Source of the DNA: Ignavibacteriaceae bacterium
GTDB lineage: Bacteria > Bacteroidota > Ignavibacteria > Ignavibacteriales > Ignavibacteriaceae
DNA length: 12,472 bases
NCBI GenBank assembly: GCA_023229425.1
Contig: JALNZG010000019.1
Coordinates: 1-12,472, forward strand
Reading direction: 5' to 3'
The translations under genes were made by a program, and so were the position numbers. Below, one piece after another: positions 7,701 to 12,472 of the stretch (position 1 is its first letter; each line of letters opens with the position of its first letter). The notes beneath the pieces were generated by a model that was given only the letters and a program-made list of their open reading frames with translations, was not told where the DNA came from and did not search any database.

Positions 7701-7937
7701 ACTACAACAATAAATTACTCATTACCATTTGATTCAAAAGTAATAATAAAAATCTATAACATATTGGGACAAGATGTGAAGCTGCTGAAAGATGAAATTA
7801 TTTCTGCGGGAAATTATGAAGTGCAATTTAATTCTGCGAGTCTTTCAAGCGGAATTTATTTCTATCGGTTTAGTGCAGAATCAGTTGACAGAAAACAAAA
7901 ATATTCTTCGATAAAAAAGATGATACTGCTCAAATAA
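4776..7937 (+). CDS. Large secreted right-handed beta-helix protein with T9SS sorting domain
   Basis: This 1053-residue protein begins with a clear signal peptide (MKTLLFLIVLFSGL, cleavage near SYSQ at 18-21). Residues about 22-232 are an aromatic beta-rich domain I cannot name. Residues about 240-365 resemble the domain at the N-terminus of BNR-repeat neuraminidases (NTTGTSNTSDI at 280-290; VYFWLVFDIAP at 337-347). Residues about 393-845 look like a right-handed parallel beta-helix, with repeated 20-25 residue rungs rich in N-x-I/S-x-N and ending in the common GADE (841-844). Next come a PVELVSF...WKTASE beta-sandwich (850-958) and the T9SS domain (961-1053, NYPNPFNPTT at 968-977). It is probably a surface or secreted carbohydrate-binding or lyase-like protein; no catalytic residues can be assigned. 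GAGG at 4764-4767, 8 nt before ATG 4776, supports the start. The short gap to 2296-4740 suggests one operon. Confidence 0.85.
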   Translation: MKTLLFLIVLFSGLSFNSYSQVFFNYTANSGYDYYDEISGGTISSAVGDNGSEIVALPFPLNFADSVFTTAKISTDGWIQLGATYSGAGNINDLANTAYKNFIAPLWDDLYADAQTEISYKTLGAYPARYFVVQWKNIRWQSNFITNRKSFQVIFSEFDGCMIFSYGSSSGNSDVSCSIGIVNQTGGLHNFISVSPFYPLPNSINLSDTIADNNISPLSLVPENSQIIFFPINNYRPVKLYQVPDTLFAGTPNQKIIGILHCTHPGPVLTSPWMTKLKFNTTGTSNTSDILRAKLYSTGYNPQFSTLHQIGATVENPGNEFEIGNLSQVYYGVDRAVYFWLVFDIAPAAQIGNRIDATCTLIESQSCCPSVIPDTALAAGYHVIGNGGVSGTFKIGLNENFNTINDALNFLNGSIVTGPVNIEITNSYSTANEIFPIVIPYIQTTHDSSTVTIYPAENVSQLILSSDKPSTVVFNTSSNIVFDGRAGRTGNTKTVTIKNTSPAGNAVSFNDATNVTLQYCNLRAECNKKEKGIILFDNSDYFQNSNISISECSILGDEQTPPFIGVNFLPGSYNSQIEIKNCAINNFLKTGVFIGSADISKITGCSIYNSSSIVVDTVIGIYCSSYSPTISGNKIFNISGAKKVTGIYVPNSSSEKIFNNFITLGNNTDTEIEGINFNGDYASNISIYNNTILIYGNYSGLKESACILRQNQTYNMGFSFKMKNNIVISRRTSSSANRINLAIDIEDDRRNPELDYNNYYSFPGTLFGKWKTNYAFYINDWQIYTGQEQNSISKDVNFLSVNDLHLTGASLGDMDLTGTPIPIVQTDIDGEPRNQIHPYMGADESIDFPLPVELVSFTGDAENGTVFLTWKTASEKNNKGFQVERKKSASTGSANGKVESKEGWNVAGFVNGNGTSTGKNNYSFIDENVESGKCKYRLKQIDFDGSFEYSNEIEVEIGVPDRFALYQNYPNPFNPTTTINYSLPFDSKVIIKIYNILGQDVKLLKDEIISAGNYEVQFNSASLSSGIYFYRFSAESVDRKQKYSSIKKMILLK
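7437..7478 (+). repeat. REP-like motif inserted in frame in the beta-helix protein
   Basis: CTTCGACGGGCTCAGC at 7441-7456 matches the widespread REP-type core CTTCGACnnGCTCAGC known from many bacterial intergenic repeats. Here it is read in frame as residues SASTGSA (888-894), in a run of about 14 extra residues (887-900). The otherwise similar module of the lyase protein (IESKMSGEDWKKIGFV, 841-856) has no counterpart of this run. The match to the repeat family is from memory; the length difference between the two proteins is visible directly. Confidence 0.5.
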
Positions 7938-7951
7938 AATTGTATTGCAAT

Positions 7952-7982
7952 GCCGTCAGCACCGCTGGCGGCTTTTGCTTTA
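7952..7982 (+). terminator. Rho-independent terminator after the secreted-protein operon
   Basis: A 9-bp stem (GCCGTCAGC at 7952-7960, GCTGGCGGC at 7964-7972, one G-U pair) with a 3-nt loop is followed by TTTTGCTTT. It starts 15 bp after the stop codon of the beta-helix gene. It is GC-rich against an AT-rich background and correctly placed to end the 2296-7937 transcript. Confidence 0.65.
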
Positions 7983-8295
7983 TAGGGCAAACCAAAAAAA
8001 ATTAATAAAAAATTTAACGGGTCATCTGGCATTGGTCTCATAGCCTGGTGGAAGGTGGGATGGAGCTACTCGTTACCCATGTTCGGCAGTAACGAGTTTG
8101 GGTAATGTTTGTTGTGCCAACCTCTTAGGAGAAAACGTTTTTTCAAATCACCCGAAACAACTCGGAACCTGGAAAGGAATAGAAAATCCAGTTTCTAAAA
8201 GTCATCATAAATTCTCAATACCAAGGAGAAAGCGTTTGCAAATTTTCATCATGAAACACTCTTAAACTATTCAAGAACTCTTTGCACATAAGGAG
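7983..8295. other. Non-coding region with inverted repeats, function unknown
   Basis: No convincing ORF lies here. At 8068-8076 and 8089-8097 is a perfect 9-bp inverted repeat (ACTCGTTAC/GTAACGAGT) with a 12-nt loop. TTACCCA (8073-8079) can pair instead with TGGGTAA (8099-8105), so two exclusive hairpins are possible. TGGCA (8027-8031) and TGCCA (8115-8119) could close the whole block. This stretch (about 8020-8125) looks richer in G and C than its surroundings, as a structured RNA or an element relic would. AGGAGAAAACGTTT (8127-8140) recurs with one change at 8224-8237. I recognise no RNA family. Confidence 0.4.
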
Positions 8296-8367
8296 ATAAA
8301 AAACCCTCACTATTACAAATAATAATGAGGGTTTCTTGTGACCCCAAGGGGATTTGAACCCCTGTTA
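8296..8367. repeat. Direct repeat of tRNA-Glu 3' end plus terminator (att-like, left copy)
   Basis: Positions 8296-8334 are identical to 11653-11691 (39 bp, the terminator hairpin) and 8339-8367 to 11698-11726 (29 bp, the 3' T-arm and acceptor end of tRNA-Glu). They are separated by CTTG here and by ATATCG at the right copy. The rest of the tRNA is absent: identity stops at 8367 and I find no foldable anticodon or 5' acceptor arm beyond. This is the arrangement left by integration into a tRNA 3' end, with the intact tRNA-Glu at the other end (11698-11769). The hairpin still looks functional as a terminator on the minus strand. Confidence 0.85.
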
Positions 8368-8523
8368 TAACCTTACAAGTGGATGGCTTAAATCTTGAAC
8401 TATGGAATAATCTGGCAAGTCTTTAAAACTTCGTAATTTCTAACCACAACTCTCTAAACGATAATTTTACAAAGAAGGCTAACTACATGCATCCCGCTAA
8501 CTAATCAATACTAATTTCTACTG
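8368..8523. other. Non-coding stretch inside the tRNA-Glu repeat boundary
   Basis: This AT-rich stretch lies between the left tRNA-Glu repeat and the promoter of the lyase gene. It holds no ORF of note. Its minus strand shows only weak positional similarity to the 5' half of tRNA-Glu, so it is either a badly decayed tRNA copy or unrelated DNA. Confidence 0.35.
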
Positions 8524-8552
8524 TTGACTTTAGCATGATTTATATGTAAAAT
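8524..8552 (+). promoter_or_regulatory. Sigma70-type promoter for the heparinase-like gene
   Basis: TTGACT (8524-8529) and TAAAAT (8547-8552) are separated by exactly 17 nt, close to the general sigma70 consensus. Transcription would start near 8559, about 45-55 nt before the gene start. Just downstream lies a perfect 6-bp inverted repeat, GTTCGA (8555-8560) and TCGAAC (8568-8573), placed where a repressor could act or as a 5' leader hairpin. Many Bacteroidota use a different -33/-7 promoter, so a classical one here is notable; function is inferred from spacing alone. Confidence 0.5.
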
Positions 8553-8602
8553 CTGTTCGAAGAATACTCGAACTTAATAACGACTTACGGTAACTACCTT
8601 TT

Positions 8603-11602
8603 ATGAGGATCAAATTGAAAAAGATATTTTCAATATTCATTGTAATAATATTTTCTATCCATGTAATTGCTCAGGCAGGTGCTTGGAATCCATCGGGAGC
8701 TAACGCCGGCTTCCCGAGAACAATTCTCAAAAGTTCTGAAATTGAAGACGTAAGAAATTCACTCGAGAATAATGAGATAAAGAGTCTTTTTGCAAATGTA
8801 TACACGAGTGCAGCTTTGGAAATTCCTTCTGGTACCGGCAACTCAGTAAGATTGACGCAAAGTCATATCGCCAAGAATGCTGCTTTCGTTATACTAATGA
8901 ATAAAAAGTATTCGGGAGGTTCAATCATCGATCTTCCTACCGACGAATCACAAACACTAATCGCTAAGGTTATTTTTATACTCGAATCTTTTGCCACTGA
9001 TGTGGACAGAATTACAGTTGCCAACCCATCAATTTATGATAGTTGGCAATGGCGAAGTAAGGAACTTATTGACTTTGCTATCGCTTATGATCTTTTGCGT
9101 GGAAAAGGAGTTGCTGATTCATTATTAGTAAATGCTAAAAGCCATTTACAGGAATTCGCCGGACATTTATATGAAGAATCAACCAGACTTATTGCGCCCC
9201 CGACCTATCCAATAAGTTTTTTTGACATTGTGTTTAATAATCATGCGATCATGACAGCTTCGGCGCTTGGAATGGCGGCAGTAGTAATTAATGATGCGGT
9301 TAGCGCTGATGTTACTCAACAACCCATCAACTGGATCAACGTTGCAATGTGGAACATTGAAAATATTTTTTATCTCGACGTCAAACGACAGAGCGAACCG
9401 GGGACTATCGCCGGTTACGCAGAAGGTCCAGGTTATTTGCGTTATGGTATGCTTAATTGCTTACCCTTTATACGTGCGATGGGAAACTTCGCACCGGCAG
9501 GTTCATTACAATATACATACAAAACCGAGACACGAACTATTCCGAATCCATCAAGTGACACCCGTTATGATCATCTATTTGACTGGATAGCTAAGATACG
9601 TATGCCGGATGGCAGACTGCCGGCAATAGAAGATACGTTTGTAAATGAATTTTTTCCGGAACTCGCCTTATTAGTAAAATCGAAATATATCTTGCAAAAT
9701 TCATATAGTCATTTAAGAACCGGCAATTCGCTTAATCTACAGTTGACTTCATCAAATACGGATCTGCGTGTTAATTACATTTCGTCTCTTCCAACAACCG
9801 GAACATCTTCCGATAGTTTATTTCAATCGCTGCCGTTAAGTGGAAATCTTGTTTTCAGATCAGCTTCAGATTCGAATGCAATTTACATGCATGTTACTGC
9901 CAAGAATGGCGTTGCACGAAACAATTCATTCGGGCACAATCAAGCCGATGTTACAAGTTTTCTTATCTATAGTAAAGGAGAGGTTCTTGCACTTGATCCA
10001 GGTTATATACAGTATGATAGGAGAGTAGAAACCGGAAATGCGCAAAATCATAACATGGTATTAGTTGATGGAGGTGGACCACAAATTGGCGATCCGCAGA
10101 ATTCCAATGAAGCAGATGGTTTCATAGAAAACACATTTGGAAGAGAAAAATTAGATTATGGCGAAGCGAGAACAAATTATTCCGGCGCTGATATAAACCG
10201 AAAATTTTTATTCGTAAGAAAGAAATACTTTCTAAACGCCGATTTTATTTCCTCAGATTCAAATCATGATTACACTTGGCAAATGCACGGTTATGGGATT
10301 GAAGGCGGTTCCGCCAACAATGAAGGGGTTTTTATAGACAATTTTTCTAATGATGAAGGCAAATGGATCAAAGGAAGTGAGACGATTTTAGTTCATACTG
10401 CGGTAAGTGGAGGAGATGCAATTTTTTCAAAAGTTGTTAAACCTCATGAATTTGCCTACGATTCGGTGGAAAGTCATACAGCGATGTATGTAATGAAATC
10501 GAGCATAAAGAATGCGGAATTTTTATCCATGCTTTATCCGTTTACTTCGCAAACTCTCCAGACGACAACTATTCATTCACCATTGTTAACCGCATTAAAA
10601 ATATACGATGATTCATATACAGATATAGTATTCACTCAAGAGGACACTATTTTACAGATGCTCGATAGTGTGATAACCGCACTTCCTCGCAACTTATATT
10701 CCGATGGAAAACTTACTTTCTTTTCTATGAATAATTTAACAAAAGGTTTTGATCAATGGTTTATCAAAAGCGGAGAAAGTATAAAATTCGGAGAAACAGA
10801 GATATTATCCTCGGATACAAGAGTTGATATAACTTTAGAAAAAAATTCCGATCTTCTTTTTACCGGTTATGTAAGTAAAGCTTGCAGTGTTTCCTTATTT
10901 CTGGATAGGACAGTTTTATCTGTTACGGGGAACAACGTTGTTTCCTGGAGTCAGTTAAATCAGAACTACTTGACTCTCATTTTTTCAGGTAACTCATATT
11001 TCTCGATCAATGTTTCCACCATTGTGCCGGTGGAACTTGTATTATTCAGAGCGGTAATAGACAAAAACAACGTACAATTGAATTGGAGAACAGCAACTGA
11101 ATTAAATACCTACGGATTTGATATTGAAAGTAAAATGTCGGGAGAGGATTGGAAAAAGATCGGATTTGTAGCTGGAGCCGGAAATAGTTCTGAACTAAAA
11201 GAATACATTTTTACAGATATAAAACTCTCAGTAGGAAAAATATCTTACAGACTAAAAACTATAGATACTGACGGAAGTTATGAATACAGCGCAGAAGTAG
11301 ATGCAATAATATCTCTTCCAGGATCTTACATTCTGTTTCAAAATTTCCCAAATCCTTTCAATCCGTCTACCATTATAAGGTATACATTACCTTTTGAGAG
11401 TAACGTAAAACTTGTTGTGTATAATTTAATTGGAGAAGTTGTAAAAACATTTGTAAATGAAACAGTTACTGCCGGGTATCAAGAATTCCAATTTGATGCT
11501 TCAAATTTATCTTCTGGAATATATTTTTATACTTTAAACGCCATCTCACTAGATGGGAAACAAAATTATCAAAGTGTGAAGAAAATGTCGTTGATAAAAT
11601 AG
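8603..11602 (+). CDS. Secreted heparinase II/III-family polysaccharide lyase with T9SS sorting domain
   Basis: This 999-residue protein has a signal peptide (KLKK then hydrophobic 8-22, cleavage near AQA, 23-25). An alpha-helical toroid-like region (about 40-370) carries NNHAIM (212-217) and YAEGPGYLRY (272-281), typical of alginate/heparinase lyases. The heparinase II/III beta-sandwich (about 410-680) carries FGHNQADVTSF (443-453), ALDPGY (463-468) and QNHNMVLVDGG (481-491). Such enzymes cleave uronic-acid polysaccharides by beta-elimination; the substrate here is not deducible. A PVELVLF...WRTATE module (808-900) and the T9SS domain (905-999, NFPNPFNPST at 914-923) follow. The listed ATG 8603 overlaps a GAGG (8605-8608) that is ideally spaced, 6 nt, before TTG 8615. 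TTG is therefore a strong alternative start, giving MKKIFSIFIVII. The gene has its own promoter and lies between direct repeats of the tRNA-Glu 3' end. Confidence 0.87.
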   Translation: MRIKLKKIFSIFIVIIFSIHVIAQAGAWNPSGANAGFPRTILKSSEIEDVRNSLENNEIKSLFANVYTSAALEIPSGTGNSVRLTQSHIAKNAAFVILMNKKYSGGSIIDLPTDESQTLIAKVIFILESFATDVDRITVANPSIYDSWQWRSKELIDFAIAYDLLRGKGVADSLLVNAKSHLQEFAGHLYEESTRLIAPPTYPISFFDIVFNNHAIMTASALGMAAVVINDAVSADVTQQPINWINVAMWNIENIFYLDVKRQSEPGTIAGYAEGPGYLRYGMLNCLPFIRAMGNFAPAGSLQYTYKTETRTIPNPSSDTRYDHLFDWIAKIRMPDGRLPAIEDTFVNEFFPELALLVKSKYILQNSYSHLRTGNSLNLQLTSSNTDLRVNYISSLPTTGTSSDSLFQSLPLSGNLVFRSASDSNAIYMHVTAKNGVARNNSFGHNQADVTSFLIYSKGEVLALDPGYIQYDRRVETGNAQNHNMVLVDGGGPQIGDPQNSNEADGFIENTFGREKLDYGEARTNYSGADINRKFLFVRKKYFLNADFISSDSNHDYTWQMHGYGIEGGSANNEGVFIDNFSNDEGKWIKGSETILVHTAVSGGDAIFSKVVKPHEFAYDSVESHTAMYVMKSSIKNAEFLSMLYPFTSQTLQTTTIHSPLLTALKIYDDSYTDIVFTQEDTILQMLDSVITALPRNLYSDGKLTFFSMNNLTKGFDQWFIKSGESIKFGETEILSSDTRVDITLEKNSDLLFTGYVSKACSVSLFLDRTVLSVTGNNVVSWSQLNQNYLTLIFSGNSYFSINVSTIVPVELVLFRAVIDKNNVQLNWRTATELNTYGFDIESKMSGEDWKKIGFVAGAGNSSELKEYIFTDIKLSVGKISYRLKTIDTDGSYEYSAEVDAIISLPGSYILFQNFPNPFNPSTIIRYTLPFESNVKLVVYNLIGEVVKTFVNETVTAGYQEFQFDASNLSSGIYFYTLNAISLDGKQNYQSVKKMSLIK

Positions 11603-11652
11603 TACCATACTCCATTCTTTCTTTTATTCTTGAATAGAATGCAGAACGAGAA

Positions 11653-11726
11653 ATAAAAAACCCTCACTATTACAAATAATAATGAGGGTTTATATCGTGA
11701 CCCCAAGGGGATTTGAACCCCTGTTA
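11653..11726. repeat. Direct repeat of tRNA-Glu 3' end plus terminator (att-like, right copy)
   Basis: This is the right-hand partner of 8296-8367: 39 identical bp of terminator hairpin (11653-11691), a divergent 6-bp spacer, then 29 identical bp (11698-11726) that are the 3' end of the intact tRNA-Glu gene. The two copies lie 3.36 kb apart in the same orientation and enclose the lyase gene. Confidence 0.85.
11657..11691 (-). terminator. Rho-independent terminator of the tRNA operon
   Basis: Read on the minus strand, this is AAACCCTCATTATTA, a TTTG loop, then TAATAGTGAGGGTTT (15-bp stem, one mismatch), followed by a run of Ts. It starts 6 nt after the discriminator base of tRNA-Glu, so it ends the four-tRNA transcript. 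On the plus strand it could also weakly terminate the lyase gene, which stops at 11602, but the T-run there is short. Confidence 0.8.
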
Positions 11727-11769
11727 CAGCCGTGAAAGGGCTATGTCCTAACCACTAGACGATAGGGCC
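11698..11769 (-). tRNA. tRNA-Glu (anticodon TTC)
   Basis: On the minus strand the acceptor stem GGCCCTA pairs with TGGGGTC (two G-U pairs), with discriminator A. The D-arm holds TCTAGTGGTTAGGA, the anticodon loop is CTTTCAC (TTC, Glu) and the T-loop is TTCAAAT with stem AGGGG/CCCCT. No CCA is encoded. It is the last of four tRNAs in the cluster. Its 3' 29 nt and terminator are duplicated at 8296-8367. Confidence 0.95.
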
Positions 11770-11815
11770 ATCTAGAAAATAACTAATTTCAAATAATTGT
11801 TGCAGCACAAATCTG

Positions 11816-11890
11816 GGTGAGTAATGGGGTTTGAACCCACGACCCCCAGGGCCACAACCTGGTGCTCTAACCAACTGAGCTATACTCACC
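11816..11890 (-). tRNA. tRNA-His (anticodon GTG)
   Basis: On the minus strand the acceptor GTGAGTA pairs perfectly with TACTCAC. The extra G at -1 (complement of 11890) faces C73 (complement of 11816), the identity pair of tRNA-His. The D-arm is GCTCAGTTGGTTAGAGC, the anticodon stem-loop is CCAGG-TTGTGGC-CCTGG with anticodon GTG, and the T-arm is GTGGG-TTCAAAC-CCCAT. No CCA is encoded. Confidence 0.96.
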
Positions 11891-11903
11891 ATATAGAATA
11901 AAC

Positions 11904-11981
11904 AAATAACAAATTCCAATTAACAAAAAACACAATAAATTGGTTCGCCTTCGGCGAATTGGATATTGTTTCTTGTTATTT
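11904..11981. repeat. Nested inverted-repeat element in the tRNA spacer
   Basis: Outer arms AAATAACAA (11904-11912) and TTGTTATTT (11973-11981) are perfect complements. Inside them ACAATA (11932-11937) pairs with TATTGT (11964-11969), and at the centre TTCGCC-TTC-GGCGAA (11944-11958) forms a GC hairpin. The result is a 78-bp, partly paired, palindromic element between tRNA-Arg and tRNA-His. It could be a MITE-like or REP-like insertion, or an RNA processing hairpin in the tRNA precursor. No family is assigned. Confidence 0.5.
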
Positions 11982-11990
11982 CAATTCATG

Positions 11991-12064
11991 TACGCCCAAG
12001 TGGACTCGAACCACTAACCTACAGCTTAGAAGGCTGTTGCTCTATCCAATTGAGCTATGGGCGC
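11991..12064 (-). tRNA. tRNA-Arg (anticodon TCT)
   Basis: On the minus strand the acceptor GCGCCCA pairs with TGGGCGT (one G-U), with discriminator A. The D-arm is GCTCAATTGGATAGAGC, the anticodon stem-loop is ACAGC-CTTCTAA-GCTGT with anticodon TCT, and the T-arm is AGTGG-TTCGAGT-CCACT. No CCA is encoded. It is second in the cluster. Confidence 0.96.
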
Positions 12065-12144
12065 ATAGTTCAAAATCTAAAAAACCAAACCACAAACTAT
12101 AAAAAATATTGGGATTTGGAATTTTGCTTATGTTATTTCAACAG

Positions 12145-12220
12145 TCGGGGCGGCAGGATTCGAACCTGCGACCTCCTGCTCCCAAAGCAGGCGCGATGAA
12201 CCGGGCTACGCTACGCCCCG
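12145..12220 (-). tRNA. tRNA-Pro (anticodon TGG)
   Basis: On the minus strand the acceptor CGGGGCG pairs perfectly with CGCCCCG, with discriminator A. The anticodon stem-loop is CCTGC-TTTGGGA-GCAGG with anticodon TGG, and the T-arm is GCAGG-TTCGAAT-CCTGC. No CCA is encoded. It is the first gene of the Pro-Arg-His-Glu cluster, whose promoter should lie in 12221-12380, though I see no convincing one. Confidence 0.96.
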
Positions 12221-12251
12221 AATTACTCAATATTAAAAGAACTAAAACATG

Positions 12252-12300
12252 GGAATTTCTAATTCAGTATTTGTAAAACTCAAAATGAATTAGGAATTTC
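12252..12300. repeat. Imperfect inverted repeat upstream of the tRNA cluster
   Basis: GGAATTTCTAATTCA (12252-12266) and TGAATTAGGAATTTC (12286-12300) are complementary at 13 of 15 positions, with a 19-nt loop. It lies 32 bp upstream of tRNA-Pro, where a promoter or its regulator could act. It may equally be a small AT-rich palindromic element like the one at 11904-11981. Confidence 0.4.
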
Positions 12301-12382
12301 ATATATTAGGATTGTAAATATAAGCCGAAAGCTTTTAATTAGCAATTGATTCTAATAAATTTTCTATGCGTGTTATAACACA

Positions 12383-12419
12383 ATAGAAATGTCATGGAGG
12401 TAACTCGATAGAAATGTCA
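12383..12419. repeat. Pair of 12-bp direct repeats, possible insertion sequence end
   Basis: ATAGAAATGTCA occurs at 12383-12394 and again at 12408-12419, 25 bp apart, just after a perfect palindrome TGTTATAACA (12371-12380). Repeated TAGAAATGTC-type motifs are, as I recall, found at the ends of some transposase-bearing elements, and an ORF begins about 40 bp further on. The repeat is plain in the sequence; the link to an insertion sequence is a guess from the window edge. Confidence 0.4.
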
Positions 12420-12460
12420 GTAAAAAGATAAACTTGGAGCATCAAAAAAAGGTGATCCAG

Positions 12461-12472
12461 ATGGAGAAAATA
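12461..12472 (+). CDS. Start of an ORF cut by the window edge, possible transposase
   Basis: ATG GAG AAA ATA (Met-Glu-Lys-Ile) begins at 12461. A purine-rich AAAGGTGAT at about 12448-12456 ends 4 nt before it and can act as a ribosome binding site. Only four codons are inside the window, so nothing can be said from the protein itself. The nearby 12-bp repeats make a transposase the leading guess. Confidence 0.3.

Noticed and set aside
8173..8187. Exact 15-bp match (AAAGGAATAGAAAAT) to the leader of the GIY-YIG unit at 108-122
   Set aside because: It is short, AT-rich and without any other part of the unit nearby, so chance is likely. A genome-wide search for the unit would settle it.
8296..8440. 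A second functional tRNA gene at the left tRNA-Glu repeat
   Set aside because: Only the T-arm and 3' acceptor are present. Upstream on the minus strand no anticodon arm, D-arm or matching 5' acceptor can be folded; a possible TGT in CTTGTAA has no pairing stem.
11966..12199. 77-aa plus-strand ORF across the tRNA cluster
   Set aside because: It reads antisense through tRNA-Arg and tRNA-Pro. Its SGLEPLTYSLEGC and RIRTCDL segments are the familiar spurious translations of tRNA genes.

Overview
The window looks like a chromosomal stretch of an AT-rich member of the Ignavibacteria or a close relative (Bacteroidota/Chlorobi side). The main evidence is that all three large plus-strand proteins end in a type IX secretion (T9SS type A) sorting domain with the motif N(Y/F)PNPFNP(S/T)T, which is typical of that lineage. 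This is inference from motifs; no 16S or ribosomal gene is present.

Layout, left to right. (1) Positions 1-473 hold a small GIY-YIG endonuclease-like gene between two identical 127-bp direct repeats with a 346-bp period. Each repeat carries a tRNA-Cys-like 3' relic, a GC palindrome, a 17-bp terminator hairpin and a ribosome binding site with the first codons of a GIY-YIG gene. The window starts in the last codons of what is probably a further upstream copy. (2) Positions 496-2016 (minus) encode an AMP-forming acyl-ACP/acyl-CoA ligase similar to the ligase half of Aas. (3) Positions 2296-7937 (plus) are a likely two-gene operon of secreted proteins: a phosphodiester glycosidase (NAGPA-type) with Ig-like and carbohydrate-binding-like modules, then a very large right-handed beta-helix protein. 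A terminator-like hairpin follows. (4) Positions 7938-8602 hold no gene but contain several inverted repeats, a copy of the 3' end of tRNA-Glu plus its terminator, and a good sigma70-type promoter. (5) Positions 8603 (or 8615) to 11602 encode a secreted heparinase II/III-type polysaccharide lyase. (6) Positions 11698-12220 (minus) hold four tRNA genes, transcribed Pro(TGG)-Arg(TCT)-His(GTG)-Glu(TTC), followed by a strong terminator. (7) The right edge carries a pair of 12-bp repeats and the start of an ORF that may be the end of an insertion sequence.

The three secreted proteins form a plausible extracellular glycan-handling set: a glycosidase, a beta-helix protein and a polysaccharide lyase, all exported by Sec and then T9SS. 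The last two also share an extra beta-sandwich module before the sorting domain.

The most interesting structures are mobile or modular DNA rather than a new enzyme system. The lyase gene is bracketed by direct repeats of the tRNA-Glu 3' end plus terminator, arranged as in a tRNA-integrated cassette but with no integrase visible. The GIY-YIG gene behaves as a tandem unit attached to a tRNA relic. Short palindromic or REP-like insertions sit in frame inside two of the T9SS proteins. I saw no CRISPR array, no toxin-antitoxin or defence operon, and no clear novel multi-gene system.
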